Assembly (NCBI RefSeq): GCF_007679035.1
Contig: NZ_VEFR01000001.1
Location: 744,001-808,000 of the forward strand
Origin: Agrococcus jejuensis
GTDB lineage: Bacteria; Actinomycetota; Actinomycetes; Actinomycetales; Microbacteriaceae
DNA length: 64,000 nucleotides
Direction of reading: 5' to 3'
Positions 8,633 to 16,831 of this stretch are shown in pieces. A program made the translations under genes and the position numbers. Below the pieces are notes generated by a model. The model was not told the origin of the DNA and searched no databases. It saw only the letters and a program-made list of their open reading frames with translations. Positions within the stretch are counted from its first letter, which is position 1; every line of letters begins with the position of its first letter.

Positions 8633-8991
8633 CGGATGCCTCGCACGTGCTCGAGGCGCATGGGCGCGTCGTGCGGGGCGTCGACGGCGATGGCGTCGAG
8701 CCGCATGGGGCCGCGCACGTCGTGCGCCTGCATCCAGAGCGTCGCGAGCGTGCGCAGCCTGCGCAGCTTCTCGCGCGTGATGGCCTCGAGCGGATGCCCG
8801 TAGCGGCGCCCGCGCCGGGTCTTCACCTCGACGAAGACCCACGTCGCGCCGTCGCGTGCGACGACGTCGAGCTCGCCGTGCCTGCAGCGCCAGTTGCGGT
8901 CGACGATGCGCATGCCGGCCCGCGTCAGCAGGTCGGCGGCGGCGTCCTCGCCCGTCCGTCCGAGTCGATCCTTGGGATGCATGCCGAGCAT
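8629..8991 (-). CDS. yraN: YraN family protein (UPF0102, endonuclease-like fold)
   Basis: A 120-residue member of UPF0102, a family with a Holliday-junction-resolvase-like nuclease fold. The conserved elements are GRTGEDAAADLLTRAGM, NWRCRHGELDVVARDG and VFVEVKTRRG. These supply the G-E-x-D and V-E-V-K residues that form the putative metal site. The biochemical role is not established. It heads the yraN-comM-dprA operon and its stop overlaps the comM start (ATGA). Either the ATG at 8991 or the one three codons later could be used; no strong ribosome site decides between them. It is next to rnhB and DUF2469, the usual actinobacterial neighbourhood. Confidence 0.88.
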   Translation of the reverse strand: MLGMHPKDRLGRTGEDAAADLLTRAGMRIVDRNWRCRHGELDVVARDGATWVFVEVKTRRGRRYGHPLEAITREKLRRLRTLATLWMQAHDVRGPMRLDAIAVDAPHDAPMRLEHVRGIR

Positions 8992-9121
8992 CCCACCGCG
9001 TGCTGCCGTCGGCAGGACCCTTGCCGCGGCCCACGTGTGCGCGGGGCGCGAGGATCAGTCGCTGTGGAACCGCGAGTGCCCAGTCCTCTCGTGGAGGAGC
9101 GAGCCCTGCGACGCGGGAGCG

Positions 9122-9445
9122 TCAGCCCTCGATCGCGAGGTCCTTCGGCAGCTCGAGGTCGCGGTCGGAGAGCTCCTCGACGTTGACGTCCTTGAACGTC
9201 AGCACCCGCACGTTCTTCACGAAGCGATCGGCGCGGTAGATGTCCCACACCCACACGTCGGTGAGCTCGAGCTCGAAGTAGAAGTCGTTGCCCGCGTCCT
9301 GGCGCGTCAGCTGCACGTCGTTCGCGAGGTAGAAGCGGCGCTCCGTCTCGACGACGTAGCGGAACGTGCCGACGACGTCGCGGTACTCGCGGAAGAGCTG
9401 CAGCTCGACCTCACGGTCGTAGTCGTCGATGTCCTCTGGCTCCAC
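9122..9445 (-). CDS. DUF2469 family protein
   Basis: Acidic protein of 107 residues, the typical length of this actinobacterial family of unknown function. It is recognised by EPEDIDDYDREVELQLFREY at the start and FYFELELTDVWVWDIYR in the middle, with KDVNVEELSD near the end. It is almost always encoded beside rnhB, as here, where 10 bases separate it from the rnhB stop. The start is GTG at 9443-9445; TAGGAT lies 7 bases upstream, which supports a leaderless transcript in addition to read-through from rnhB. No catalytic motif or membrane segment is visible. Confidence 0.85.
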   Translation of the reverse strand: MEPEDIDDYDREVELQLFREYRDVVGTFRYVVETERRFYLANDVQLTRQDAGNDFYFELELTDVWVWDIYRADRFVKNVRVLTFKDVNVEELSDRDLELPKDLAIEG

Positions 9446-9452
9446 GGGATCG

Positions 9453-9458
9453 ATCCTA
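9453..9458 (-). promoter_or_regulatory. -10 hexamer of the DUF2469 gene
   Basis: TAGGAT on the minus strand lies 7 bases before the GTG at 9445 and overlaps the end of rnhB. It would allow DUF2469 to be transcribed separately as a leaderless message. Confidence 0.4.
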
Positions 9459-10112
9459 CGCGGCGGCGGAGGCGCGCACGGCACCATCGGACTTGAGCCA
9501 CGTGCGGCGATGGAGGCGCGTCGCCCCGAGCGTGCGGATGGCGTCCATGTGCACGGCGGCGGCGTACCCCTTGTTCGACGCCCACCCGTAGCCGGGGTGC
9601 TCGGCGTCGTGCGCGACCATGAGCGCGTCGCGCTCGACCTTCGCGACGCACGCCGCACCCGCGACCGAGCCGCAGTCGCGGTCGGCCTTCGGCCGCAGCG
9701 TGATCGCGAGGGGACGGCGCAGGCGCGGGCTCAGCCAGTCGTGCGAGCCGTCGAGCAGCAGCGCGCTCGACACCACGTCGACGCCCGCGGCGTGCAGCTC
9801 CTCGAGCGCGCGACGGCCCGCGATCGCCAGCGCCGCCATGATGCCGACGGCGTCGATCTCGGCGGCGGATGCGTGGCCGACGGCTGCGATCCCCCACTCG
9901 CGGACGATCGGCGCCGTGCGCTCGCGCGCCTTCGCCGTCATCGCCTTCGAGTCGCGCAGCCCCTCGGGCACGACGTCGCACCGGGTGAGCGCGAACGCGC
10001 CGACGCTCACGGGGCCGGCGAGCGCGCCGCGGCCCACCTCGTCCATGCCGATCACGAGCGGGCGCCGATCCCACAGCCCCGTCTCGACCTCGAGGGTCGG
10101 GTCGACGGTCAT
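9456..10112 (-). CDS. rnhB: Ribonuclease HII
   Basis: Endonuclease of 218 residues that removes ribonucleotides and RNA primers from RNA-DNA hybrids. The catalytic core is recognisable: IGMDEVGRGALAGPV carries the first acidic pair, LRDSKAMTAKARE follows, and DRDCGSVAGAACVAKVERDAL includes the later acidic residue, with HPGYGWASNKGYAAAVH at the substrate-binding end. It is 13 bases downstream of lepB on the same strand and continues into DUF2469. The order rplS-lepB-rnhB-DUF2469 is standard for the group. Confidence 0.93.
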   Translation of the reverse strand: MTVDPTLEVETGLWDRRPLVIGMDEVGRGALAGPVSVGAFALTRCDVVPEGLRDSKAMTAKARERTAPIVREWGIAAVGHASAAEIDAVGIMAALAIAGRRALEELHAAGVDVVSSALLLDGSHDWLSPRLRRPLAITLRPKADRDCGSVAGAACVAKVERDALMVAHDAEHPGYGWASNKGYAAAVHMDAIRTLGATRLHRRTWLKSDGAVRASAAA

Positions 10113-10125
10113 CGGCCGCCCACGG

Positions 10126-10842
10126 TCACTCGCCGCCCGATCCGACGCCCGAGAACACCTCGTCGTGGTCGTCGATCCACTGCCAGCGGCCCACGGGCCA
10201 CGACACGACGATCGCGCGACCGACGACGTCGGAGATCGGCACGAAGCCGCCCGTCGGCTCGTCGATGTGGGCGCGCGAGTCCGCCGAGTGGTAGCGGTTG
10301 TCGCCGAGCACCCACAGGTGACCCTCGGGCACGACGACGTCGAAGTCGGTGCCCGAGGCGGGCAGCCCCTCCTGGTCGAGCGTGATGTAGTCGGTCTCGT
10401 CGATGGGCACGCCGTTGATCGTGATCTGGCCGAAGTCGTTGCAGCAGACGACGTGGTCGCCCGGCAGGCCGATGACGCGCTTGATGAGGTAGCCGTGGCT
10501 GTCGTCGGGCGCGAGGCCCACGAAGGTCAGGAACCAGTCGACGGCACCCGCGACGCCCTCGGGCTGGTCGACCTGGGGGTCGGGCAGCCACGCATCCGGG
10601 TCCTCGAACACGACGACGTCGCCGCGCTCGAGCTGCACGAGGTCCGGCGTGAGCAGGCTCACGATGACGCGGTCGTCGACCTCGAGCGTCGTCGCCATCG
10701 ACGGCGACGGGATGTAGAACGGTCGCACGAGGAACGTCTTCACGAGGAACGAGATCAGCAGCGCCGCGAGGAAGATGACCGCGAGGTCTCGAAGGAACAG
10801 GACGATCGTCCTGGATCCGCGCCTGTCGGCCGTCGTCGCCAT
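10126..10842 (-). CDS. lepB: Signal peptidase I
   Basis: Membrane serine protease of 238 residues that cleaves signal peptides from exported proteins. One membrane anchor spans about residues 12-38. The catalytic serine is S48 in IPSPSMATTLEVDD and the general base is K121 in GYLIKRVIGLPGD; the SPase box GDNRYHSADSRAH lies near residue 200. The ATG at 10840-10842 is preferred because a purine-rich GGGCGGG precedes it and it puts the anchor close to the N-terminus; a longer frame would add 44 implausible residues. TAGGCT (10866-10871) is a plausible -10. A strong rplS terminator lies just upstream, so lepB has its own transcription. Confidence 0.93.
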   Translation of the reverse strand: MATTADRRGSRTIVLFLRDLAVIFLAALLISFLVKTFLVRPFYIPSPSMATTLEVDDRVIVSLLTPDLVQLERGDVVVFEDPDAWLPDPQVDQPEGVAGAVDWFLTFVGLAPDDSHGYLIKRVIGLPGDHVVCCNDFGQITINGVPIDETDYITLDQEGLPASGTDFDVVVPEGHLWVLGDNRYHSADSRAHIDEPTGGFVPISDVVGRAIVVSWPVGRWQWIDDHDEVFSGVGSGGE

Positions 10843-10865
10843 GTCCCGCCCTTCGCCAGCGTCCA

Positions 10866-10871
10866 AGCCTA
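10866..10871 (-). promoter_or_regulatory. -10 hexamer of the lepB operon
   Basis: TAGGCT on the minus strand sits 23 bases before the lepB ATG, leaving a short leader with a GGGCGGG ribosome site. It lies after the rplS terminator, which fits an independent promoter. Confidence 0.35.
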
Positions 10872-10988
10872 GGGCCGCGAACCCTGCACGATCGACGGCG
10901 CGACCGTGCTTCCGCCCACTTCGTTGCGCAACCGTGCTGTTCGAGCATCGCTCACGTGTCGTGGCGTCGAGCATGCGCCGCGGACACG

Positions 10989-11020
10989 ACGAAGGGGGCC
11001 GGCGAACCGGCCCCCTTCGT
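10989..11020 (-). terminator. Strong hairpin terminator after rplS
   Basis: A perfect 14-base-pair stem (arms 10989-11002 and 11007-11020, rich in G and C) with a CGAA tetraloop lies 16 bases after the rplS stop. There is no clear T-run, as is common for terminators in high-GC Actinobacteria. The palindrome could also act on the opposite strand, but no plus-strand gene ends here. Confidence 0.8.
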
Positions 11021-11035
11021 GGATGCTGCGTCGAC

Positions 11036-11383
11036 TCAGCGGTCGCGCTTCTCCTTGATCTTCGCTGCCTTGCCGCGCAGCTTGCGCAGGTAGTACAGCT
11101 TCGCGCGACGCACGTCGCCCTTGGTGACGACCTCGATCTTGTCGATGACGGGCGAGTGCACGGGGAACGTACGCTCGACGCCGACCTGGAACGACACCTT
11201 GCGGACCGTGAAGGTCTCGCCGACGCCGCGGCCCTGGCGCGCGATGACGTGGCCCTGGAACACCTGGACGCGCGAACGCGAGCCCTCGATGATGTTCACG
11301 TGCACCTTGACGTTGTCGCCGGGGCGGAAGTCGGGGACGTCGGAGCGCAGCGAGGCCGCGTCGACGTGGTCGAGAATGTGCAT
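11036..11383 (-). CDS. rplS: 50S ribosomal protein L19
   Basis: Ribosomal protein of 115 residues at the interface of the two subunits. Signature segments are [50 protein letters not shown] and [21 protein letters not shown]. The ATG at 11381-11383 gives the [13 protein letters not shown] start typical of Actinobacteria; a longer frame upstream is not supported. There is no clear Shine-Dalgarno sequence before it. A CAAGAT hexamer at 11492-11497 is a possible -10, giving a leader of about 100 bases. It is transcribed as its own unit: a strong hairpin follows and an unrelated membrane gene precedes. Confidence 0.96.
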   Translation of the reverse strand: MHILDHVDAASLRSDVPDFRPGDNVKVHVNIIEGSRSRVQVFQGHVIARQGRGVGETFTVRKVSFQVGVERTFPVHSPVIDKIEVVTKGDVRRAKLYYLRKLRGKAAKIKEKRDR

Positions 11384-11491
11384 GATCGTTCGCAATCCGC
11401 GGCCGCCACAGGTCGACCGCTGAAGAGTGTGGATGTCAGTGTGCGCCTGCTCGCTCCCCCGTGGCAGAGGATGCGCATGGCACAAGAGCCC

Positions 11492-11497
11492 ATCTTG
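11492..11497 (-). promoter_or_regulatory. Possible -10 hexamer of rplS
   Basis: CAAGAT on the minus strand lies in the context TATGGCAAGATGG. The rpsP upstream region has a similar GTGCCAGAATGG at 14444-14455. The shared pattern suggests a common ribosomal-protein promoter type; no -35 is obvious. Confidence 0.3.
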
Positions 11498-11536
11498 CCA
11501 TACGGCCACGCACCGTCGCCACCTACGCGGTGCCGG

Positions 11537-12115
11537 TCAGTCGGTCGTGGCGCGCTCGATGCGGATCGTGCGGCCGGCCTGCGGACCGTCGGCGCGCTCG
11601 AACGTCGCCTGCTCGAACACCGCGTCCTGCGCGACGATCGGCCGGTGCGCGACCTCGTCGACGTACGCCTGCATGCGCGCACGCGTCTCGAGCAGCAGCA
11701 TGCGCAGCTGCACGTACGCGATGACGAGGCCGGCGAGCACCACGAGCAGGCCGAGCACGCCGGCGAGCGCGGTGGATGCCGTCAGGGCGCCGTCGCCGAC
11801 GAGCGCCGTGAGCGCGCTCGCAGCGCCCGCACCCGTGCCGTCGACCACGAGCATGCCGAGCACGACGATCGCGAGCAGCCACGGGCCGATGACGCGCACG
11901 TCGTGCCACGTCACGGCCCTCGGGCCGCGCACCTCCTTGCGCGCGAAGGTCAACCCGGCGACGGCGCCGATCTGCACCGCGAGGAGGGGCGTGAGGAGGG
12001 CGAGCGGCAGGATCGCCTGCGCGAGCGGGGCGCCGAACAGCGCTCGACCCACGAGCACCCAGACGGGCAGCACGACGACCGAGGCGATCATGATCGGCAG
12101 GAACGCGCGGCGCAT
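11537..12115 (-). CDS. Predicted four-helix membrane protein of unknown function
   Basis: A 192-residue protein with four probable membrane segments at about residues 5-28, 32-56, 76-96 and 112-137. A hydrophilic C-terminal tail of about 50 residues ends in a basic-acidic stretch. No known family motif was recognised. It starts at the ATG 12113-12115, with TACGCT 6 bases upstream, so it is probably leaderless and independent of trmD, whose stop is 85 bases further upstream. It sits between trmD and rplS, which are adjacent in many bacteria, so it may be a lineage-specific insertion. Confidence 0.7.
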   Translation of the reverse strand: MRRAFLPIMIASVVVLPVWVLVGRALFGAPLAQAILPLALLTPLLAVQIGAVAGLTFARKEVRGPRAVTWHDVRVIGPWLLAIVVLGMLVVDGTGAGAASALTALVGDGALTASTALAGVLGLLVVLAGLVIAYVQLRMLLLETRARMQAYVDEVAHRPIVAQDAVFEQATFERADGPQAGRTIRIERATTD

Positions 12116-12121
12116 GGCGCG

Positions 12122-12127
12122 AGCGTA
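12122..12127 (-). promoter_or_regulatory. -10 hexamer of the membrane protein gene
   Basis: TACGCT on the minus strand lies 6 bases before the ATG at 12115, implying a leaderless transcript. Confidence 0.45.
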
Positions 12128-12200
12128 GCGAGTCGCACGGCGGACGCGCCCGTGCGTTCGCCCTCAGCGGCCGATGAGGCGGCGGCGGCGGGCGCGACGC

Positions 12201-12920
12201 TCAGGACGCGTCGGCGTCGTCGGCCAGCAGGTCGGGCCGCACGCGCCTGGTGCGCTCGACCGCCTGGGCGTGGCGCCACGCCGCCACCTTGCCGTGGTCG
12301 CCCGAGCGCAGCACGTCGGGCACGTCGAGGCCTCGCCACGACGCGGGCTTCGTGTAGATCGGGTACTCGAGCAGGCCGTCGCTGTGGCTCTCCTCGACGA
12401 TCGACTCCGGGTTGCCGACCATGCCCGGCACGAGGCGCGTGATGGCCTCGAGCATCGCGACGACGGCGACCTCGCCGCCGTTGAGCACGTAGTCGCCGAG
12501 GCTCAGCTCGCGCACGGTCGCGCGGGATGCGACGTGCTCGGCGACGCGCGAGTCGATGCCCTCGTAGCGTCCGCACGCGAAGACGAGGTGGGATGCGTCC
12601 GCCAGCTCGCGCGCGACGGCCTGCGTGAAGCGCTCGCCGGCGGGCGAGGGGAACACGACGATCGCATCCGACGGCGGCGCGGCCGCGTCGTGCGGCCCGA
12701 GCACGCGGTCGAAGGCGTCGCCCCAGGGCTCGGGCTTCATGACCATGCCCGCTCCCCCGCCGTACGGGGTGTCGTCGACGGTGCGGTGCCGGTCGAAGGT
12801 GAAGTCGCGCAGGTCGTGCACGTGGGTCTCGACGAGCCCCCGCTGCCGACCGCGGCCCAGCAGCGACACGTCGAGCACCGAGAAGAACTCGGGGAAGATC
12901 GTGACGACGTCGATGCGCAC
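12201..12920 (-). CDS. trmD: tRNA (guanine-N1-)-methyltransferase TrmD
   Basis: SPOUT-class methyltransferase of 239 residues that makes m1G37 in tRNAs and prevents frameshifting. Family segments are [21 protein letters not shown] at the N-terminus (split here), [30 protein letters not shown] and [15 protein letters not shown]; the last two form the trefoil-knot SAM site. The start is the GTG at 12918-12920, one base after the rimM stop, so the two genes are translationally coupled. It ends the rpsP-khpA-rimM-trmD operon, a conserved ribosome-maturation unit. Confidence 0.95.
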   Translation of the reverse strand: MRIDVVTIFPEFFSVLDVSLLGRGRQRGLVETHVHDLRDFTFDRHRTVDDTPYGGGAGMVMKPEPWGDAFDRVLGPHDAAAPPSDAIVVFPSPAGERFTQAVARELADASHLVFACGRYEGIDSRVAEHVASRATVRELSLGDYVLNGGEVAVVAMLEAITRLVPGMVGNPESIVEESHSDGLLEYPIYTKPASWRGLDVPDVLRSGDHGKVAAWRHAQAVERTRRVRPDLLADDADAS

Positions 12921-12921
12921 G

Positions 12922-13668
12922 TCAGTCCTTCGCGGGTGCAGCCTCGGATGCGGGCTGCGCCTCGGCATCCGCCTCGGGTGCGGGTGCTGCGGAGTCGGGT
13001 GCGTCGCCGTCGGTCGCATCCGCGTCGGCCTGGCTCGCATCCGCGTCGGCCTCCGCCGCGTCCGCGCGACGACCGGCGCCCCTGGGCTCCGGCTCGGCGT
13101 CGGCGGGATCCGGGTCCTCGAAGAGGCCGTTCGGCGGCGTGATCTCGACGCGGCCGTTCTGCAGGTCGACCGTGGGCACGAAGGCGCGCACGAACGGCAG
13201 CAGCACCTCGGTGTCGCCGTTGGCGATCACGAGCAGGTCCTGCGCCGGCATGGGGTCGATGCGGGCGATGCGGCCCACCATGACGCCGTCGCGCCACACC
13301 TCGAGGTTCGCGAGCTGGTGCTGGTACCAGGCGTCGGGCTCGGCGGGCAGCTCGGTCGCATCCTGCTCGACCCAGAGCACGGCCTTCACGAGGGTCTCGG
13401 CCTCGGCTCGGTCGTCGATGCCCTCGAAGAATCCGACGGGGTTGCCGTTGAAGACCTTGAAGTCGGTCATCGTCAGCGTCTTGCGGTGCCACTTCGACGA
13501 CGTGGGCACCTGCAGCGAGAACTCGGCGCCCGCCGTGAAGCGGCGCTCGGGCTCGTCGGTGTAGAGCTCGATCTTCAGCGCACCCTTGAGGCCGTGCGCC
13601 TTGACGAGGCGTCCGACGCGCAGCTGGGTCCGCGTGCGCTCAGGAATCGGTGTCCACCACGTCGACAC
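12922..13668 (-). CDS. rimM: Ribosome maturation factor RimM with long acidic tail
   Basis: Assembly factor for the 30S subunit that binds S19; 248 residues here against about 170 in most bacteria. The RimM N-domain covers about residues 15-105 ([28 protein letters not shown] is split into [12 protein letters not shown] and [10 protein letters not shown]), and the PRC-barrel reaches about residue 180 with [17 protein letters not shown] and GLFED. After that comes a 65-residue tail made almost only of A, D, E, P and S. The GTG at 13666-13668 is the only reasonable start and makes the gene overlap khpA by 29 bases. The tail is unusual and resembles the tail on S16 from the same operon. Confidence 0.88.
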   Translation of the reverse strand: MSTWWTPIPERTRTQLRVGRLVKAHGLKGALKIELYTDEPERRFTAGAEFSLQVPTSSKWHRKTLTMTDFKVFNGNPVGFFEGIDDRAEAETLVKAVLWVEQDATELPAEPDAWYQHQLANLEVWRDGVMVGRIARIDPMPAQDLLVIANGDTEVLLPFVRAFVPTVDLQNGRVEITPPNGLFEDPDPADAEPEPRGAGRRADAAEADADASQADADATDGDAPDSAAPAPEADAEAQPASEAAPAKD

Positions 13669-13876
13669 GGACGCGGCGCCCCTGCGCCAGCGCACCGACG
13701 ACGGTGCGCAGCGCGGTCGCGGTACGGCCTCCACGGCCGATGACGCGGCCGAGGTCCTCGGGGTGCACGCGCACCTCGAGGACCTCGCCGCGCGGGGTCT
13801 CGCGCGACGCGACGGCGACCTCGTCAGGGCGATCGACGATGCCCGAGACGAGGTGCTTCAGCGCCGCGGCGAGCAT
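13640..13876 (-). CDS. khpA: KH-domain RNA-binding protein KhpA
   Basis: A 78-residue single KH-domain protein. The GxxG loop is visible in DLGRVIGRGGRTATALRTVV, and the protein has the standard length. In Gram-positive bacteria KhpA pairs with KhpB and binds many RNAs, affecting division and cell shape. It lies between rpsP and rimM, its normal place in Actinobacteria, 3 bases after the rpsP stop and overlapping the rimM start. Function is inferred from family and context. Confidence 0.9.
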   Translation of the reverse strand: MLAAALKHLVSGIVDRPDEVAVASRETPRGEVLEVRVHPEDLGRVIGRGGRTATALRTVVGALAQGRRVRVDVVDTDS

Positions 13877-13879
13877 GCG

Positions 13880-14323
13880 CTACTCGCCCTTGGTCTCGGC
13901 GTCGGCGTCGGCCGTCGCCTCGTCGGCGGGAGCCTCCGCGGGCTCCTCGGCGGCGGGCGCCTCGGCCTTCTTCTCGGCCTTGGGCTTGAGGACCGTGGCC
14001 TTCTTCTCGTCGGCGACGAAGGCGACCTTGGCCTCCGGCTGCTGCACGGTCGAGACGGCGTTCTCGTCGCCCTGGAACTTGCCCCAGTCGCCCGTGAGCT
14101 TGAGGATGGCGGCGACCTGCTCGGTCGGCTGCGCGCCGACGCCGAGCCAGTACTGCGCACGCTCGCCGTCGACCTCGATGCGCGAGGGGTTCTCGGTCGG
14201 GTGGTACAGACCGATCTCCTCGATCACGCGGCCGTCGCGCTTGGTGCGCGAGTCGGCCACGACGATGCGGTAGTACGGGGCGCGCATCTTGCCGAGGCGC
14301 TTGAGTCGGATCTTGACAGCCAC
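13880..14323 (-). CDS. rpsP: 30S ribosomal protein S16 with C-terminal extension
   Basis: Ribosomal protein of the small subunit body; 147 residues, whereas the core family is about 80-90. The core is clear: [39 protein letters not shown] and [20 protein letters not shown]. From about residue 115 the protein runs into a lysine-alanine then acidic A/E/D tail. The start is the GTG at 14321-14323 with AGGAGA about 6 bases upstream. It is the first gene of the rpsP-khpA-rimM-trmD operon. CAGAAT at 14446-14451 is a possible -10. Extended S16 proteins are common in Actinobacteria. Confidence 0.95.
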   Translation of the reverse strand: MAVKIRLKRLGKMRAPYYRIVVADSRTKRDGRVIEEIGLYHPTENPSRIEVDGERAQYWLGVGAQPTEQVAAILKLTGDWGKFQGDENAVSTVQQPEAKVAFVADEKKATVLKPKAEKKAEAPAAEEPAEAPADEATADADAETKGE

Positions 14324-14445
14324 AGTTCTCCTGGTGGTTCTCGTGAGGTGTGTGCACCCCTCGGGCCACGGCGGGGACGTGGGGAGGGAAGGCGGTGGGA
14401 GCCTGCCCTTCCGGTAGAGGGTGGAAGGAGCGGACTCGACCCACC

Positions 14446-14451
14446 ATTCTG
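14446..14451 (-). promoter_or_regulatory. Possible -10 hexamer of the rpsP operon
   Basis: CAGAAT on the minus strand in the context GTGCCAGAATGG, about 120 bases before the rpsP start. It matches the pattern seen before rplS. No convincing -35 was found. Confidence 0.3.
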
Positions 14452-14515
14452 GCACATCCGGGGCGGACCTTGCGTCGCGTGACGCGCGGCGCGCGTCGCG
14501 AGCCGCCCGCGCCCC

Positions 14516-14521
14516 TACGCT
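14516..14521 (+). promoter_or_regulatory. -10 hexamer of the YbdK-type ligase gene
   Basis: TACGCT ends 6 bases before the ATG at 14528, implying a leaderless transcript. Confidence 0.5.
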
Positions 14522-14527
14522 GGCGCC

Positions 14528-15625
14528 ATGGACTTCGCCCCCTCGAAGCGTGGCACCCTCGGCGTCGAGTGGGAGCTGCAGCTCGTCGACCGCACCACGC
14601 GCGACCTCGCGCCGGCGGCGCCGGCCGTGCTCGCGCGCATCGACGACGAGCGCGTGAAGGGCGAGTTCCTGCAGAACACCGTCGAGCTCGTCACCGGCAT
14701 CCACGACTCCACCGAGTCGGCGATCGCCGAGGTCCGCGAGCTGCGCGACCTCGTGCTCGACGCGGCGGACGCCGAGGGCGTCGACGTGATCGGCTCGGGC
14801 ACGCATCCCACGGCGCAGTGGCGGGGCCAGCCCGTGTCGGACTCCCCCAGGTACCGCAGGCTCATCGAGCACGGCGGCTCGTGGGCCGAGCGACTGCTGA
14901 TCTTCGGCGTGCACAACCACGTCGGCATGGATCGGCCCGAGCGGCAGGCCATCCCGGTGCTGCACGCGCTGCTCGACCATCTGCCGCTCATCCTCGCCCT
15001 GTCGGCGTCGAGCCCGTACTGGGCGGGGCACGACTCCGGCTACGCCTCGCAGCGCGCCATGCTCTTCCAGCAGATCCCGAACGCGGGCCTGCCGCCCGAG
15101 ATGCCCGACTGGGCGACGTGGGAGCGCGTGGCGCACGACCTCGTGCACGTGGGTGCGGCGGATGGGCTGACGGAGCTGCGCTGGGACGTGCGGCCGTCGC
15201 CTCGGCTCGGCACGGTCGAGGCGCGCATCGCCGACGGTGCACCGTCGCTCGCCCACGTCCACGCCGTCACGGCGCTCACCCACTGCCTCGTCGAGGAGCG
15301 CATGCGCGCGCTCGACGACGGCACGGCGCCCGAGCGCATCCCGTCGTGGCTCGTGCGCGAGAACCGTTGGCGCACCGCGCGCTTCGGCCTCGACGCCGTG
15401 ATGATCACGACGGCCGAGGGCGCGACGATGCGGGTCGCCGAGGTGCTGCACTCGACGCTCGAGCGCCTCGAGCCGATCGCCGAGGACCTCGGCGCGACCG
15501 AGGGCATCGCGGCGGCCGTGCAGGTGCTCGCCGACGGCGGATCCGCGGCGCAGCAGCGCGAGGCGATGATCTCGGACGGCATGGAGGGCGTGCTCGAGCA
15601 CCTCGTGGCGACGATGCGGGCATAG
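14528..15625 (+). CDS. YbdK-type carboxylate-amine ligase (glutamate-cysteine ligase family 2)
   Basis: ATP-grasp-like ligase of the GCS2/YbdK family, 365 residues, the usual length. Conserved segments include [11 protein letters not shown] near the N-terminus (metal and substrate acids), [40 protein letters not shown] and [16 protein letters not shown], followed by [14 protein letters not shown]. YbdK joins an amino acid to an amine with weak glutamate-cysteine ligase activity; in mycothiol-using Actinobacteria the physiological substrate is not settled. The gene is single, divergent from rpsP, probably leaderless, and converges on the HxlR gene after 3 bases. Confidence 0.85.
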   Translation: MDFAPSKRGTLGVEWELQLVDRTTRDLAPAAPAVLARIDDERVKGEFLQNTVELVTGIHDSTESAIAEVRELRDLVLDAADAEGVDVIGSGTHPTAQWRGQPVSDSPRYRRLIEHGGSWAERLLIFGVHNHVGMDRPERQAIPVLHALLDHLPLILALSASSPYWAGHDSGYASQRAMLFQQIPNAGLPPEMPDWATWERVAHDLVHVGAADGLTELRWDVRPSPRLGTVEARIADGAPSLAHVHAVTALTHCLVEERMRALDDGTAPERIPSWLVRENRWRTARFGLDAVMITTAEGATMRVAEVLHSTLERLEPIAEDLGATEGIAAAVQVLADGGSAAQQREAMISDGMEGVLEHLVATMRA

Positions 15626-15628
15626 CCC

Positions 15629-16294
15629 TCAGGCCGCGAACGCCGCCGCGAACGCCCGCCCCACCGACGGATCGCCCTCGACGAGCGTGAGCGTGCCGTC
15701 GATGGCCGCCGTGCCGGCGAGCGCACGCTGCAGCGCGTGCGTCGCCCGCAGCACCGCGTCCGGCTCGAGGTCGCGCAGCGCGCGCGCCGCGGCGCCGGCC
15801 TCGCCGGTCTCCGGTCGCTCGAGCGCGACCGTCGCGACGTCGAGCCGATCGCCCGCCACGCGCACGCGCAGCGCGACGCCGTCGGCGAGCACGTCGGCGA
15901 CGAACGCCGCGCCGCCCGGCACGAACGCCGCGCGCAGCGCCGTCGCGAGGGCGTCCGACGTGACGACGTCGTCGGCGGCGGGCTCGGCGAGCGACCGCAT
16001 GCCCCATCGCGCGAGACCCAGCACGATCGGCTCGAGCTCGCGGCCGAGGGCCGTGAGCTCGTAGACGGTGCCCATGCGCTTCACGGGCGTCTTCACGGCG
16101 ACGCCCGCCTCGACCAGCTCCGCGAGGCGGGTCGCGAGGATGTTCGTGGGGATGCGCGGCAGGCCCGCCCGCAGGTCCCCGTAGCGGCGAGGGCCCACGA
16201 GCAGGTCGCGCACGACGAGCAGCGCCCATCGATCGCCGACGAGCTCGAGGGCCCTCGTGACGCCGTCGTGCTGCCCGTAGGAACGGGCGGCCAT
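15629..16294 (-). CDS. HxlR-family transcriptional regulator
   Basis: A 221-residue winged-helix regulator. The HxlR domain occupies about residues 10-100 with ALELVGDRWALLVVRDLLVGPRRYGDLRAGLPRIPTN (shown only in parts elsewhere) and the wing TPVKRMGTVYELTALGREL. A C-terminal region of about 100 residues follows, resembling the SCP2-like ligand pocket found fused to some HxlR proteins. It overlaps the VOC gene by one base in a TGATG stop/start, so the two are co-translated. The AT-rich palindrome at 16788-16802 ahead of the VOC gene is a candidate operator for autoregulation. HxlR proteins respond to electrophiles or small organic molecules; the signal here is unknown. Confidence 0.86.
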   Translation of the reverse strand: MAARSYGQHDGVTRALELVGDRWALLVVRDLLVGPRRYGDLRAGLPRIPTNILATRLAELVEAGVAVKTPVKRMGTVYELTALGRELEPIVLGLARWGMRSLAEPAADDVVTSDALATALRAAFVPGGAAFVADVLADGVALRVRVAGDRLDVATVALERPETGEAGAAARALRDLEPDAVLRATHALQRALAGTAAIDGTLTLVEGDPSVGRAFAAAFAA

Positions 16295-16737
16295 CAGGAG
16301 TCGGCGCCGCCCTCGGCCATGAACGCCTCCGGGCCCTGCTCGGCGGCCTTCGGGTCCATCCACAGGAACTCGAGGATGTTGCCATCGGGGTCCTCGACCT
16401 GCTGCTGCACCATGAAGCCGTAGTCCTGCGCGTCGCGCGAGCGCGTGCCGCCCGATGCCACGGCGGCGTCGGCGATCTCGGCGACGGCCTCGCGGGAGTC
16501 CCGGCTGATGGCGACGGCGACCGACGCCGTGGTGCTGGGGTCGCCGATGGGCTTCGACGTGAACGTCTGGAAGTACTCGCGGCGCAGGATCATGAACGCG
16601 ATCGTGTCCGACACGACGACGCACGCGGCGTTCTCGTCGGTGAAGAGCGGGTTGATGCTCCAGCCGAGGCCCTCGTAGAACGCCTTGGCGCGATCGAGGT
16701 CGGTGACGGGGAGGTTGACGAACACCATCGTGGACAT
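16294..16737 (-). CDS. VOC-family glyoxalase/bleomycin-resistance-like protein
   Basis: A 147-residue vicinal-oxygen-chelate protein. It begins with VFVNLPVTDLDRAKAFYEGLGW, the typical first beta-alpha unit (shown here as LPVTDLDRAKAFYEGLGW), and ends with VEDPDGNILEFLWMDP, whose glutamate is a usual metal ligand. Family members range from glyoxalases to drug-binding proteins and ring-cleaving dioxygenases; the length and the HxlR partner suggest a detoxification or binding role. The ATG at 16735-16737 is preferred; an upstream in-frame start adds 19 residues that run through the candidate operator region. It is first in a two-gene operon with the HxlR regulator. Confidence 0.82.
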   Translation of the reverse strand: MSTMVFVNLPVTDLDRAKAFYEGLGWSINPLFTDENAACVVVSDTIAFMILRREYFQTFTSKPIGDPSTTASVAVAISRDSREAVAEIADAAVASGGTRSRDAQDYGFMVQQQVEDPDGNILEFLWMDPKAAEQGPEAFMAEGGADS

Positions 16738-16787
16738 GGGGGCTCCGATCGAGTCGGCGACCCGTCGTCGGGCCGTCTGGCACGATG

Positions 16788-16802
16788 CTTGCAAAAAGCA
16801 AG
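16788..16802. promoter_or_regulatory. Candidate HxlR operator (AT-rich palindrome)
   Basis: CTTGC-aaaaa-GCAAG is a perfect 5-base inverted repeat around an A-tract, striking in such GC-rich DNA. It lies about 50 bases before the VOC-HxlR operon, where a self-regulating HxlR dimer would bind. The site is inferred from symmetry and position only. Confidence 0.4.
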
Positions 16803-16831
16803 TGGATCGTCAAGAGCCTGCTCGGAGGAAG

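Noticed and set aside
8992..9121. Possible tRNA or small RNA between yraN and DUF2469
   Set aside because: No cloverleaf, T-loop (GGTTCGA) or acceptor pairing was found on either strand; nothing else is evident in this 130-base gap.
14324..14527. Search for an extra gene in the 200-base gap between rpsP and the YbdK gene
   Set aside because: Only the rpsP leader, a possible -10 and the YbdK -10 are seen; open frames here have no ribosome site or recognisable start.
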